Source: Rhizobium grahamii CCGE 502
Lineage (GTDB): Bacteria > Pseudomonadota > Alphaproteobacteria > Rhizobiales > Rhizobiaceae
Assembly: GCF_000298315.2 (NCBI RefSeq)
Contig: NZ_AEYE02000004.1
Location: forward strand, 62,001 to 126,000
Length of the DNA stretch: 64,000 nt
Reading direction: 5' to 3'
The notes beneath the pieces are model-generated. The model saw only the letters and a program-made list of their open reading frames with translations. It was not told the DNA's origin and ran no database searches. Shown in pieces: positions 43,656 through 52,412 of the stretch. Both the position numbers and the translations under genes were made by a program. How positions within the stretch are numbered: the first letter of the stretch is position 1; each line of letters starts with the position of its first letter.

Positions 43656-44141
43656 ATGATGTTTTGCCGGGTCAAAGGCATCCTCGGATGGGCGGCAGCC
43701 GCCGTCGTTGCGATCACCGCATTTGCCGCACCGCAGGCAGCATTTGCCGCCGGGATGGGCTTTGCGGTCGTTCCGACAACGACGATCTACCCCGGCGAAA
43801 CCGTGTCCGGCGCCCAGCTCCAGGAAGTGGAAGTGACCAACCCGAACCTGACGGGAGACTATGCAAAGTCGATCCGCCAGGTGGAAGGGATGATCTCGAA
43901 GCGCACGCTTTTGCCGGGACGCACCATCTCGGTCTCGGCACTGCGCGAGCCCTTTACCGTGGCACGCGGCTCGTCGATCCGGTTGATCTTCACGCTTGGC
44001 CCGATGACGATCTCCGCAGCAGGCTCACCGCTTGAAGACGGCATGACGGGGCAGCTCATCCGCGTTCGCAACATGGATTCCGGCGTGATTGTCAGCGGCA
44101 CCGTGCTCGCCGACGGCACCATACACGTGGCCGCAAAATGA
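43656..44141 (+). CDS. flgA: P-ring assembly chaperone FlgA
   Basis: A 161-residue periplasmic protein needed to assemble the FlgI P ring. It has a signal peptide (basic start, then WAAAAVVAITAFAAPQAAFA) and an SAF-like domain with RTLLPGRTISVSALREP and GQLIRVRNMDSGVIVSGTV. The stop overlaps the flgI start (ATGA). Confidence 0.92.
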   Translation: MMFCRVKGILGWAAAAVVAITAFAAPQAAFAAGMGFAVVPTTTIYPGETVSGAQLQEVEVTNPNLTGDYAKSIRQVEGMISKRTLLPGRTISVSALREPFTVARGSSIRLIFTLGPMTISAAGSPLEDGMTGQLIRVRNMDSGVIVSGTVLADGTIHVAAK

Positions 44142-45259
44142 AGAAGTTTTTCCGCCTTTTCGTCGCTCTCGCGTTTTTGTCTCCGAACGTCGTCGCGGTC
44201 ACGCCCGCTGCGGCGATGAATTCGCGCATCAAGGACATCGCCTCCTTGCAGGCAGGACGTGACAACCAGCTGATCGGCTATGGCTTGATCGTCGGCCTCC
44301 AAGGGACGGGCGACGGCTTCCGTGCCTCGCCGTTTACCGAGCAGTCGATGCGCGCGATGCTGCAGAATCTTGGCATCTCCACGCAGAGCAGTCAGTCCAA
44401 CGCCAAGAACACGGCGGCTGTGATGGTCACGGCCAATCTGCCGCCTTTTGCCAGCCCCGGCAGCCGCATCGATGTGAACGTCAGTTCGCTTGGTGATGCG
44501 ACCTCGCTACGCGGCGGCACGCTGATCATGACATCGCTCTCGGGCGCAGACGGCCAGATCTACGCGGTCGCGCAGGGCTCCGTCGTTGTCTCGGGCTTTA
44601 ACGCCCAGGGCCAGGCCGCAACGATAACCGAGGGCGTGACGACCGCCGGTCGTGTGCCGGGCGGCGCCATCATCGAACGCGAGCTGCCCTCGCGCTTCAA
44701 GGATTCCGTCAATCTCGTTCTGCAGCTGCGCAACCCCGACTTCTCGACGGCCATCCGCATCGCCGATGTCGTCAACGGCTACGCTTCCGCTCGTTTCGGC
44801 GGCCCGGTAGCCGAGGCCAAGGATGCGCAGGAGGTCATCGTCCAGAAGCCGAGAACGGCGGATCTGACACGTCTGATGGCCGATCTGGAGAATCTCGTCG
44901 TCGAAACGGATACCCCGGCCAAGGTCGTCGTGAACGAGCGGACCGGAACGATCGTTATCGGTGCGGACGTGCGCGTATCGCCGGTCGCCGTCAGCTATGG
45001 TACTCTGACCGTCCAGGTGACCGAAACGCCACAGATCATTCAGCCCGAGCCATTCTCGCGTGGCGTGACCGCGGTACAGCCGCAGACCGATATCGCAGCG
45101 CAGAAGACCGGCGGCAAGGTGGCGCTGCTGGACGGGCCTGACCTCAGGACACTGGTGGCGGGTCTCAACAACATCGGCGTCAAGCCGGATGGCATCATTG
45201 CCATCCTCCAGGGCATCAAATCAGCCGGCGCGCTGCAAGCGGAGCTCGTCCTGCAATGA
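44138..45259 (+). CDS. flgI: Flagellar P-ring protein FlgI
   Basis: A 373-residue periplasmic ring subunit with a signal peptide (FRLFVALAFLSPNVVAVTPA). Family features are SRIKDIASLQAGRDNQLIGY, GLIVGLQGTGDG and PGSRIDVNVSSLGDATSLRG; the C-terminus has LNNIGVKPDGIIAILQGIK. It lies between flgA and motE with 4-base overlaps on both sides. Confidence 0.96.
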   Translation: MKKFFRLFVALAFLSPNVVAVTPAAAMNSRIKDIASLQAGRDNQLIGYGLIVGLQGTGDGFRASPFTEQSMRAMLQNLGISTQSSQSNAKNTAAVMVTANLPPFASPGSRIDVNVSSLGDATSLRGGTLIMTSLSGADGQIYAVAQGSVVVSGFNAQGQAATITEGVTTAGRVPGGAIIERELPSRFKDSVNLVLQLRNPDFSTAIRIADVVNGYASARFGGPVAEAKDAQEVIVQKPRTADLTRLMADLENLVVETDTPAKVVVNERTGTIVIGADVRVSPVAVSYGTLTVQVTETPQIIQPEPFSRGVTAVQPQTDIAAQKTGGKVALLDGPDLRTLVAGLNNIGVKPDGIIAILQGIKSAGALQAELVLQ

Positions 45260-45789
45260 TGAAGAACATGGCCTTGTCCGATCTGCTTCAGCGGCTTGCC
45301 CTGCCGACCATGGCCGTCGTGGCGCTGTCCATTCCCGGGGCCTTCGCACAGGAGCAGCCGGCGCCGAAGGGTGAGATGACCTCGCAGGAAGAGATCAAGC
45401 AGTTCTGCACGAACATTGCCGATCCCGCCCGCGACCAACGCTACCTGCTGCAGAAGCAGGAACTCGAGAAGCTCCGCGCCGACGTCGATTCGCGCATTGC
45501 CGAGATGAACAAGCGCAAAGAGGAATATCAGGACTGGCTGAAGCGCCGTGATGTCTTCCTCAAGCAGGCCGAAGCGGGCCTCACCGATATCTATAAGAAA
45601 ATGAAGCCGGACGCAGCCGCATCGCAGCTGCAAGAGGTCAAGATCGAGGTGGCAGCGGCGGTCATCATGCGGCTGAACCCGACCCAGTCGAGCCTGATCC
45701 TCAACGAGATGGATCCGCAGAAGGCTGCGGTCATCGCCAACATCATCGCCAGCGCGTCCGATCCAAATACGTCGAAGGACCCCTCATGA
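45256..45789 (+). CDS. motE: Periplasmic chaperone MotE
   Basis: A 177-residue exported protein. In S. meliloti MotE is the periplasmic chaperone of MotC and forms a disulfide-linked dimer. The signal peptide ends near IPGAFA. A single cysteine (Cys51 in IKQFCTNIAD) is in the right place for the disulfide. A long charged coiled coil (about 60-110) is followed by an MgtE/FliG-N-like end (IMRLNPTQSSLILNEMDPQK). It starts inside the flgI stop and ends inside the flgH start. Confidence 0.92.
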   Translation: MMKNMALSDLLQRLALPTMAVVALSIPGAFAQEQPAPKGEMTSQEEIKQFCTNIADPARDQRYLLQKQELEKLRADVDSRIAEMNKRKEEYQDWLKRRDVFLKQAEAGLTDIYKKMKPDAAASQLQEVKIEVAAAVIMRLNPTQSSLILNEMDPQKAAVIANIIASASDPNTSKDPS

Positions 45790-46502
45790 ACAAGCGTTTC
45801 CCGGCCGCGATCGCCGCTGTCGCCCTCCTTGCAGGCTGCGCATCACCGCAGGCTGTCAATGAGATCGGTCGCGCCCCGGCCATGAGCCCGATCGGCAGCG
45901 GTCTCGCCTATGGCCAGACGCCCCAGATGGCGCTCTATCCGAAGCAGCCGCGCCAGGTGGCGCAGGGCTACTCGCTCTGGAGCGACTCGCAGGCCGCCCT
46001 CTTCAAGGATGCCCGCGCTCTCAATGTCGGCGATATCCTGACCGTCGATATCAAGATCAACGATAAGGCGAAATTCGAGAACGACACCAGCCGCAGCCGA
46101 ACCAATTCGAGCGCCATGAACTGGGACGTCAACGCCAACGTCATGGGTTGGAATCCGTCCTCGAAGACCGACCTGACCTACGGCTCCGACACCAGCACCG
46201 ACGGCAAGGGTAAGATCGACCGCTCCGAAACGCTGAAGCTTCTGGTCGCCGCGGTGGTCACCGGCATTCTCGAGAACGGCAATCTGGTGATCAGCGGCTC
46301 CCAGGAGGTTCGCGTCAACCAGGAGATCCGCATTCTCAACGTCGCCGGTATCGTCCGTCCACAGGACGTCGACGCCGACAACCTGATTTCCTACGAGAAG
46401 ATTGCTGAGGCCCGCATCTCTTACGGCGGTCGCGGCCGCCTGATGGAAGTGCAGCAGCCGCCGCGCGGCCAGCAGGCCGTCGATCTCTTCTCGCCGCTCT
46501 GA
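45786..46502 (+). CDS. flgH: Flagellar L-ring lipoprotein FlgH
   Basis: A 238-residue outer-membrane lipoprotein of the L ring. The signal peptide ends in the lipobox LLAGC with Cys18. Conserved stretches are ARALNVGDILTVDIKINDKA, ILENGNLVISGSQEVRVNQE and LRISG-like VAGIVRPQDVDADNLISYEK. Overlaps motE by 4 bases; fliL begins 11 bases later. Confidence 0.95.
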   Translation: MNKRFPAAIAAVALLAGCASPQAVNEIGRAPAMSPIGSGLAYGQTPQMALYPKQPRQVAQGYSLWSDSQAALFKDARALNVGDILTVDIKINDKAKFENDTSRSRTNSSAMNWDVNANVMGWNPSSKTDLTYGSDTSTDGKGKIDRSETLKLLVAAVVTGILENGNLVISGSQEVRVNQEIRILNVAGIVRPQDVDADNLISYEKIAEARISYGGRGRLMEVQQPPRGQQAVDLFSPL

Positions 46503-46513
46503 GGCAGAACATC

Positions 46514-47032
46514 ATGGCAGAGACAGAAGCCGCCGAAGGCCAGCCGAAGAAGAAATCGGCCGCAATCATGACCATCGCCGGGCTCGCGATCCTGACGCTG
46601 CTCGGCGCCGGCGGCGGATGGGTGGTTGGTGCCATGGTCGCACCCAACATCAAGGGTGCCGAGCAGGCGGAGCAAGCAAAGGTGGCCAAGGACGAGGCCG
46701 CGCAAAAGAAGGAAGGCGAGGCGGGACTGCCTCACATTTCCACGGAAGCCAACAACGTCGTTCAGCTTGAGCCGATCACGTCGAACCTCGCCTATCCCTC
46801 GGAGAACTGGGTTCGTCTGGAAGTCGCACTGCTGTTTTCCGGCCCGCCCGACGTGAAACTCGCAGAGGATATCCATCAAGATATTCTCGCCTACGTCCGT
46901 ACGGTTTCGCTGCAGCAGATCGAAGGGCCGCGAGGCTTCGAATATCTTAAGGATGACATCCAGGAGCGTGTTGACCTTCGCGCGCAAGGCCGCGTATCGA
47001 AGGTCATGTTCAGGACCTTCGTCGTCGAATGA
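46514..47032 (+). CDS. fliL: Flagellar basal body protein FliL
   Basis: A 172-residue inner-membrane protein that sits around the stator. One helix (MTIAGLAILTLLGAGGGWVV) is followed by a charged coiled segment and a periplasmic stomatin-like domain, where NWVRLEVALLFSG and LRGPRGFEYLKDDI-like IEGPRGFEYLKDDIQERV are recognisable. The stop overlaps the fliP start by 4 bases. Confidence 0.93.
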   Translation: MAETEAAEGQPKKKSAAIMTIAGLAILTLLGAGGGWVVGAMVAPNIKGAEQAEQAKVAKDEAAQKKEGEAGLPHISTEANNVVQLEPITSNLAYPSENWVRLEVALLFSGPPDVKLAEDIHQDILAYVRTVSLQQIEGPRGFEYLKDDIQERVDLRAQGRVSKVMFRTFVVE

Positions 47033-47766
47033 TTCGATTCCTATTGCTGTTCGCTGCCATGATGGCGGCACCGGAGCTGGCGCATGCGCAGCAGCTCCCG
47101 ACAAACCTGTTGAACTTGCCGGTCGACGGTTCTGTCGCGGCATGGATCATCAGAACATTCGGCCTGCTGACCGTCCTTTCGGTCGCGCCGGGCATCCTGA
47201 TCATGGTGACGAGCTTCCCGCGCTTCGTCATCGCCTTCTCGATCCTTCGGTCGGGAATGGGCCTGTCCTCCACTCCTTCGAATATGATCTTGCTGTCGCT
47301 GGCGCTGTTCATGACCTTCTATGTCATGCAGCCGACCTTCGACCAGGCATGGCAGACGGGCGTTCAACCGCTCCTGTCGAACCAGATCGACGAGCAGCAG
47401 GCCATCACGCGCATCGCGGAACCCTTCCGCACCTTCATGACAAACAACACGCGCGACAAGGATCTGGCGCTTTTCGTCGATTTGGCGCGGGAGCGCGGCC
47501 AGAGCGTCGAGACCGGTGAGAAGATCGACTACCGCGTCCTCATTCCCGCTTTCATGATCTCGGAGATCCGGCGCGGTTTCGAGATCGGCTTTCTGGTTGT
47601 TCTCCCATTCCTGGTCATCGACCTGATCGTTGCCACCATCACCATGGCGATGGGCATGATGATGCTGCCGCCGACATCGATTTCGCTGCCGTTCAAGATC
47701 CTCTTCTTCGTGCTGATCGACGGCTGGAATCTCCTGGTCGGAAGCCTGGTCCGCTCGTTCCACTAG
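47029..47766 (+). CDS. fliP: Flagellar export gate protein FliP
   Basis: A 245-residue core protein of the export gate. It has a cleavable signal peptide (LLFAAMMAAPELAHA), then helices with TSFPRFVIAFSILRSGMG, the loop DYRVLIPAFMISEIRRGFEI and the C-terminal pair with MMMLPPTSISLPFKILFF. It is the last gene of the flgB operon and is closed by a strong terminator shared with the opposing gene. fliO is not present upstream. Confidence 0.96.
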   Translation: MIRFLLLFAAMMAAPELAHAQQLPTNLLNLPVDGSVAAWIIRTFGLLTVLSVAPGILIMVTSFPRFVIAFSILRSGMGLSSTPSNMILLSLALFMTFYVMQPTFDQAWQTGVQPLLSNQIDEQQAITRIAEPFRTFMTNNTRDKDLALFVDLARERGQSVETGEKIDYRVLIPAFMISEIRRGFEIGFLVVLPFLVIDLIVATITMAMGMMMLPPTSISLPFKILFFVLIDGWNLLVGSLVRSFH

Positions 47767-47805
47767 GCTCACGGCGCAACCTGCGAGCAAAATACCACGA
47801 AACGG

Positions 47806-47835
47806 AAAACCCGCCGCGGAGACGCGGCGGGTTTT
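47806..47835. terminator. Bidirectional terminator between fliP and the GT41 gene
   Basis: AAAACCCGCCGCG, loop GAGA, CGCGGCGGGTTTT: a perfect 13-bp stem with an A-run on one side and a T-run on the other. It can terminate both the flgB-fliP transcript and the converging transcript, 40 bases after the fliP stop and 18 bases after the other stop. Confidence 0.92.
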
Positions 47836-47852
47836 CTGTTTGTCGGGTTGGC

Positions 47853-49784
47853 TCACACGGTGGTGATGAAAGGCGTTGTCCGCGGCGGCAGCGCCGGGAC
47901 GTCGAGATGATCCGGCTCCAAGCCGCGCTTGGCGCGGTCGACCATCATTTCGTAAGCCTTCTCGAGATGCTGCCGGAAGCGATCCGCATCGAAGAGCGGC
48001 ATGATGCCGGCGTTTTGCTTGAGGCGCGCCTTGTAGGCGACGACGCGTTGCGTATCGAGCGCCATCTCCACGGCCATATCCTCATAAGCCTGCGTATCGG
48101 TGGCCACGAGGTCCGGCAAGCCGATGGCATTCAGCAAGCTCTCGCTGACGCGCGACGCGAAGTTGGTACCCTTGACGGTCAGTACCGGCAAACCGCCCCA
48201 GAGCTGCTCCGACGTTGTCGTGTGACCGTTGACCGGGAAGGTGTCGAGGCCCAGATCGGCGCATTGCTGTCGGTCGATATGCTTTTGATAGGTGACGCGC
48301 GGGCAGAAGATGATGCGATCCGCAGTGATCCCGCGCTTGTTCGCGTAGTTCCGGATATTCGTTTCGGCGCGAACTGACGAGAGCATCAGCCAGAGGACGC
48401 TGTTCGGCGCGCGCCGGAGGATGTTGCACCAGATATCGAGCGTCTCGGCCGTAATCTTGCGATTGCCGTTGAATGACGCGAACACGAATGCATCGTCCGG
48501 CAGTCCGACCGCCGCGCGCGTGGTAGGCGTCGGCTTCGGGCGGTTCATCGGATCGTTCGGCTGGTAGCTCTCGGGCATCCTAACGAATTTCTCGTGATAG
48601 TGAGGCTTGGCGCGATCGGGCAGGACGACGTGATCGCCGACGATGTAATCGAGGTCGATGTTGACCGTGCTGCCGGGAAAGCCCAGCCAGGATACGTGGA
48701 TCGGCGCGACACTCTGGTTAAGGATATCCGGCCGCCCGTCGGTGGTATGACCCTTGAGATCGACAAGAATGTCGATTTCCAGCTCTCGGATTTTTTCGGC
48801 GACCTCAGCGTTGGTCAGATCGCGGATCAGGCAGATGTTGCCCCAGGCGGATCGGTCGGCCTTGTTCGCTGCCAGATACGCTTCTCCGGAGTGGCAGAAA
48901 AGGGTGATCTCAAAGCGGTTGCGGTCATGCAGCTCGAGCACACGCTGGAGCAGCTTCATCGTCGCATGGTCGCTCCAGAAGTCTGACGAGAGATAGCCGA
49001 TCCGGATCTTCTCTCCCCAGTTGTGAGGCAGCAACCGCCGCTTTGCCGCGAGTTCCGGCAATGACAGGAGGGGGTTGAGCGAGACGATGCCGTTCAGCGC
49101 CTCGTCTCCGCACCAATGCAGATTATAGAAGGGGTTGTCCTTTCGCAGAAACTCGAGATCGCGCTTCGCGATCATGTCGGCGATCGGACCAAAAAGGCTG
49201 GCGACGCGGCCGTAGTCGCAGGTCTCCCGCGCAAAGACGAGATTGAGCAGGCGGAGCGCCGGCATCTCAGGAAATCGCTTGAAGAGGTTCGCTACGAGGG
49301 CCTCGTTCGTCGGATCCAGAATGTGGTCGGTCAACGCGTGAACCGCGAGCGCGATGTGTTCCGGATTGGAGCTTTCCGAGATAACCCGCCTGAAAGGGCT
49401 GATGAGATCAAGCCGTCCCTGCTTGATGTAGATCGAGACGAGGACATAGGCGAGATCGGCGTCGTTTTGCGCCAACTTCATCACGCGCAAGGCATGCGCC
49501 AGCGCCTCCTGTTCGTCGCCGCTCTGCAAATACAGGATTGCTGCTTCGCGTGTGTAGATCGACTCCGCCTGACCATCGAGCTTCCCGGCGAGCGAATAGG
49601 CGGCGGCGGCTTCGGCCTTGAAGCCAAGCTTTATAAGGTTTTTGGCGAGAAGCACGTAGGTCTTGACGTCCTTCTGCGTGTCGACGAGTTGGTTCAGCAC
49701 CTCAAGCGACTTGAGATAGAGGCCCTTCTGGTAATCCTTGGAGGCCGCTGCGAATGAAATGCTACTGTTCAAGACCCACTCCAT
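47853..49784 (-). CDS. TPR-containing GT41 (SPINDLY/OGT-like) glycosyltransferase
   Basis: A cytosolic protein of about 643 residues. The first 220 residues are helical repeats of TPR type (KSLEVLNQLVDTQ, AAAAYSLAGKLDGQAES, EALAHALRVMKLAQND). The rest is the O-GlcNAc-transferase catalytic fold: RIGYLSSDFWSDHATMKLL, DILVDLKGHTTDGRPDI, PIHVSWLGFPGSTV, VFASFNGNRKITAETLDIW and the sugar-nucleotide region DTFPVNGHTTTSEQLWGGLP. It lies directly beside the flagellin genes. In Caulobacter a TPR-GT41 protein, FlmG, glycosylates flagellins, so flagellin modification is the most likely role here. I chose ATG 49784 before EWVLNSS; no strong ribosome-binding site is visible and a start at 49853 is possible. 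Confidence 0.82.
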   Translation of the reverse strand: MEWVLNSSISFAAASKDYQKGLYLKSLEVLNQLVDTQKDVKTYVLLAKNLIKLGFKAEAAAAYSLAGKLDGQAESIYTREAAILYLQSGDEQEALAHALRVMKLAQNDADLAYVLVSIYIKQGRLDLISPFRRVISESSNPEHIALAVHALTDHILDPTNEALVANLFKRFPEMPALRLLNLVFARETCDYGRVASLFGPIADMIAKRDLEFLRKDNPFYNLHWCGDEALNGIVSLNPLLSLPELAAKRRLLPHNWGEKIRIGYLSSDFWSDHATMKLLQRVLELHDRNRFEITLFCHSGEAYLAANKADRSAWGNICLIRDLTNAEVAEKIRELEIDILVDLKGHTTDGRPDILNQSVAPIHVSWLGFPGSTVNIDLDYIVGDHVVLPDRAKPHYHEKFVRMPESYQPNDPMNRPKPTPTTRAAVGLPDDAFVFASFNGNRKITAETLDIWCNILRRAPNSVLWLMLSSVRAETNIRNYANKRGITADRIIFCPRVTYQKHIDRQQCADLGLDTFPVNGHTTTSEQLWGGLPVLTVKGTNFASRVSESLLNAIGLPDLVATDTQAYEDMAVEMALDTQRVVAYKARLKQNAGIMPLFDADRFRQHLEKAYEMMVDRAKRGLEPDHLDVPALPPRTTPFITTV

Positions 49785-50027
49785 GCCGGGATTTCGTCGA
49801 CGCGCCAGACCACGAGCATATGGGCACGGTCCTAGCTGTCTCATTCTAAGCATTTGAAGCTTGCATGAAGCCGGTGTTGCAGCGGGGCGAGGCGATCTCT
49901 TCAGCCATCATTAACCACTGCAGGTGTCGGCGGCGGTTTCCTAATGATCTTAACTGCTTGGCAATCAATGGCTGCGAAATTCACATGGACATGACGGGTT
50001 TGGTTGCTCAACAAAATGGCACCGAGT

Positions 50028-50106
50028 GGCATGAAGCTGGTCCGTCATCGCCGGTATAGAAGTCCGGTATGTCCTCCTTTTGTATTTTGTTTTTGGGGAC
50101 AGACTT
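50028..50106 (+). promoter_or_regulatory. Conserved flagellin leader before flaA
   Basis: GGCATGAAGCTG (50028-50039), then CCGG-9 bases-CCGG (50051-50067), then GTCC (50071-50074), then the ribosome-binding site GGGGAC (50095-50100). GTCC can pair with GGAC of that site. The same order of elements precedes flaB and flaC and, in part, flaD. A post-transcriptional control element is suspected. Confidence 0.55.
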
Positions 50107-50997
50107 ATGACAAGCATTAACACCAACAATTCCGCAATGGCGGCACTCCAGACGCTGCGCAACGTCAACAAAGGCTTGAACGAGACGCAGGCGGCAGTTT
50201 CGTCTGGCCTGCGCGTCGGCAAGGCTTCCGACAACGCTGCTTACTGGTCGATCGCCACCACGATGAAGTCGGACAACAAGGCCCTTTCGGCTGTTTCCGA
50301 CGCCCTCGGCATGGGTGCTGCAAAGATCGACACGGCTTACACCGCTGTTGACAGCGCCATCGATATCGTTGGCGAAATCAAGGCCAAGCTCGTTGCCGCA
50401 ACTGAAAAGGGCGTCGACAAGGCGAAGGTTCAGGACGAAATCTCGCAGCTGCAGGCACAGCTCTACAGCGTTGCCCAGTCGGCTTCGTTCAACGGCGAAA
50501 ACTGGGTCAACAACTCGGGCGGCACCGTCAGCGTTGTTTCCTCCTTCGTCCGCGGCACCAACGGTACGGTCAGCATCAAGACCACCGACTACGTTCTCAG
50601 CGCCACGAACACCCTGTTCAACAGCGCGACGGGCGGCATTCTCGGCTCGACCGGCACGAACTACACGACGGCTTCGATCTACTCCTTCACGATCAGCTCG
50701 ACGACGACCCAGGGCCAGATCGACAGCCTGCTCAGCGACGTTGAAAGCGCTCTGAAGTCGATGACCACGCTCGGCTCGCAGCTCGGTTCGCTGCAGAAGC
50801 GCGTCGACATCCAGTCCGATTTCGTCTCCTCGCTCAGCGACTCGATCGACTCCGGTATCGGCCGCCTGGTTGACGCCGACATGGAAGAAGAGTCCTCCAA
50901 GCTCAGCGCCCTGCAGACCCAGCAGCAGCTGGCGATCCAGTCGCTGTCGATCGCGAACTCCTCTTCGCAGAACATCCTCTCGCTGTTCCGCGGCTGA
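50107..50997 (+). CDS. flaA: Flagellin FlaA
   Basis: A 296-residue filament protein. The conserved N-terminal D0/D1 helices begin with TSINTNNSAMAALQTLRNVN and SSGLRVGKASDNAAYWSIAT. The C-terminal ones contain SIDSGIGRLVDADMEEESSK and end with IANSSSQNILSLFRG. The middle is short and Ser/Thr-rich, as in Rhizobium and Agrobacterium flagellins. I chose ATG 50107, the start shared with the other copies. It is about 94% identical to FlaB by eye, with 19 differences. Ser and Thr residues in the middle are possible targets of the adjacent GT41 enzyme. Confidence 0.95.
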   Translation: MTSINTNNSAMAALQTLRNVNKGLNETQAAVSSGLRVGKASDNAAYWSIATTMKSDNKALSAVSDALGMGAAKIDTAYTAVDSAIDIVGEIKAKLVAATEKGVDKAKVQDEISQLQAQLYSVAQSASFNGENWVNNSGGTVSVVSSFVRGTNGTVSIKTTDYVLSATNTLFNSATGGILGSTGTNYTTASIYSFTISSTTTQGQIDSLLSDVESALKSMTTLGSQLGSLQKRVDIQSDFVSSLSDSIDSGIGRLVDADMEEESSKLSALQTQQQLAIQSLSIANSSSQNILSLFRG

Positions 50998-51026
50998 TAA
51001 CAGCTTCGCGCAGTATCAGGGAAAAG

Positions 51027-51064
51027 TTTTACGGCCGGGGCTTGCTCCGGCCGTAAATGTTTTA
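51027..51064 (+). terminator. Rho-independent terminator after flaA
   Basis: TTTACGGCCGG (51028-51038) pairs with CCGGCCGTAAA (51047-51057) and TGTTTTAAT follows. It lies about 30 bases after the flaA stop, so flaA is a separate transcript. Confidence 0.88.
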
Positions 51065-51204
51065 ATTTCCGGTTAATGCGGCGCCGCTAAGCATCAGATT
51101 TTTTTAGATATTTTTAATTTTTCGGTTCAGAGTTTCTTAACCATGATAGGGTTTTATGTGCCTATCGAAACGGCGAGTTGACTGCGCACAGAGAGCGGTC
51201 AACA

Positions 51205-51279
51205 GGCATGAGGCTGACCGTCGTTCCCGGTAGTCCGGAATGTCCCTTCCTATCAATTATGCCAAAGGGGCAAATTAAA
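51205..51279 (+). promoter_or_regulatory. Conserved flagellin leader before flaB
   Basis: GGCATGAGGCTG (51205-51216), CCGG-4 bases-CCGG (51227-51238), GTCCCTT (51242-51248), then the ribosome-binding site AAGGGG (51265-51270) 9 bases before the ATG. CCCTT is complementary to AAGGG, so the site can be closed in a hairpin with a 16-base loop. Confidence 0.6.
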
Positions 51280-52170
51280 ATGACCAGCATTCTGACCAAC
51301 AATTCCGCAATGGCCGCTCTCCAGACGCTGCGCGATGTCAACAGCGGCCTGTCGAAGACGCAGGGCGCCGTTTCGTCTGGCCTGCGCGTCGGCAAGGCTT
51401 CCGACAACGCTGCTTACTGGTCGATCGCCACCACGATGAAGTCGGACAACAAGGCCCTTTCGGCCGTTTCCGACGCCCTCGGCATGGGTGCTGCGAAGAT
51501 CGACACGGCTTACACCGCTGTCGACAGCGCCATCGACCTCGTCGGCGAAATCAAGGCCAAGCTCGTTGCCGCAACTGAAAAGGGCGTCGACAAGCTGAAG
51601 CTGCAGGACGAAATCACCCAGCTGCAGGCACAGCTCTACAGCGTTGCCCAGTCGGCTTCGTTCAACGGCGAAAACTGGGTCAACAACTCGGGCGGTACCG
51701 TCAGCGTTGTTTCCTCCTTCGTCCGCGGCACCAACGGTACGGTCAGCGTCAAGACCACCGACTACGTTCTCAACGCCACGAACACCCTGTTCAACAGCGC
51801 GACGGGCGGCATTCTCGGCTCGACCGGCACGAACTACACGACGGCTTCGATCTACTCCTTCACGATCAGCGCGACGACGACCCAGGGCCAGATCGACAGC
51901 CTGCTCAGCGACGTCGAACTCTCTCTGAAGGCGATGACCACGCTCGGCTCGCAGCTCGGTTCGCTGCAGAAGCGCGTCGACATCCAGACCGACTTCGTGT
52001 CCTCGCTCAGCGACTCGATCGACTCCGGTATCGGCCGCCTGGTTGACGCCGACATGGAAGAAGAGTCCTCCAAGCTCAGCGCCCTGCAGACCCAGCAGCA
52101 GCTGGCTGTACAGTCGCTGTCGATCGCGAACTCCTCTTCGCAGAACATCCTCTCGCTGTTCCGCAACTAA
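51280..52170 (+). CDS. flaB: Flagellin FlaB
   Basis: A 296-residue flagellin, nearly the same as FlaA; differences are scattered (for example ILTN for INTN near the start, ELSLKAM for ESALKSM, final Asn for Gly). Long runs of DNA are identical to flaA while the leaders and spacers are not. The conserved ends (SSGLRVGKASDNAAYWSIAT and SIDSGIGRLVDADMEEESSK) are intact. ATG 51280 is the shared start; the frame is open further upstream only through the leader. A terminator follows. Confidence 0.95.
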   Translation: MTSILTNNSAMAALQTLRDVNSGLSKTQGAVSSGLRVGKASDNAAYWSIATTMKSDNKALSAVSDALGMGAAKIDTAYTAVDSAIDLVGEIKAKLVAATEKGVDKLKLQDEITQLQAQLYSVAQSASFNGENWVNNSGGTVSVVSSFVRGTNGTVSVKTTDYVLNATNTLFNSATGGILGSTGTNYTTASIYSFTISATTTQGQIDSLLSDVELSLKAMTTLGSQLGSLQKRVDIQTDFVSSLSDSIDSGIGRLVDADMEEESSKLSALQTQQQLAVQSLSIANSSSQNILSLFRN

Positions 52171-52215
52171 CACCAGGAGCGCCTCCGGGCGTTTCGGCAG
52201 ACAGATCGCCAATCG

Positions 52216-52245
52216 AAAGCCGCGCTTCCCAAGCGCGGCTTTTTT
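52216..52245 (+). terminator. Rho-independent terminator after flaB
   Basis: AAAGCCGCGCTT (52216-52227), three bases, AAGCGCGGCTTT (52231-52242), then TTT. A strong 12-bp stem 45 bases after the stop. Confidence 0.92.
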
Positions 52246-52252
52246 AATGCTT

Positions 52253-52270
52253 GTTAACTTCGCGTTAACC
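52253..52270. promoter_or_regulatory. GTTAAC-type repeat upstream of flaC
   Basis: GTTAACTTCGCGTTAACC contains two GTTAAC words 11 bases apart. A nearly identical element, GTTAACTTCGCTTAAC, precedes the fourth flagellin gene at 53459-53474. The distance of about one helical turn suggests a binding site, perhaps for the activator Rem or for part of the promoter. Confidence 0.35.
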
Positions 52271-52332
52271 AAACTCATGTTTTCTGCCGTCAACGAAACG
52301 GTATGTTAACCAAGCTTAAGAAGCGGTTAGCG

Positions 52333-52412
52333 GGCATGAAGCTGATTGCCGTTCCCCGGTGGCGGACCGGAATGTCCCTTTTCAATATTTGCCAATAAGG
52401 GGCGATAATTTC
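52333..52412 (+). promoter_or_regulatory. Conserved flagellin leader before flaC
   Basis: GGCATGAAGCTG (52333-52344), CCGG-7 bases-CCGG (52356-52370), GTCCCTT (52374-52380), and the ribosome-binding site AAGGGG (52397-52402) 10 bases before the ATG. CCCTT and AAGGG can pair. The same pattern is seen before flaB. Confidence 0.6.

Noticed and set aside
45256-45789. A possible FliG or MgtE fragment in the motE gene
   Set aside because: The signal peptide, single cysteine and place between flgI and flgH identify MotE. The FliG-like end is a known likeness.
51253-52293. Open frame of 346 codons opposite flaB
   Set aside because: A shadow of flagellin coding bias. A shorter frame lies opposite flaA at the same place only because the two genes are nearly identical.
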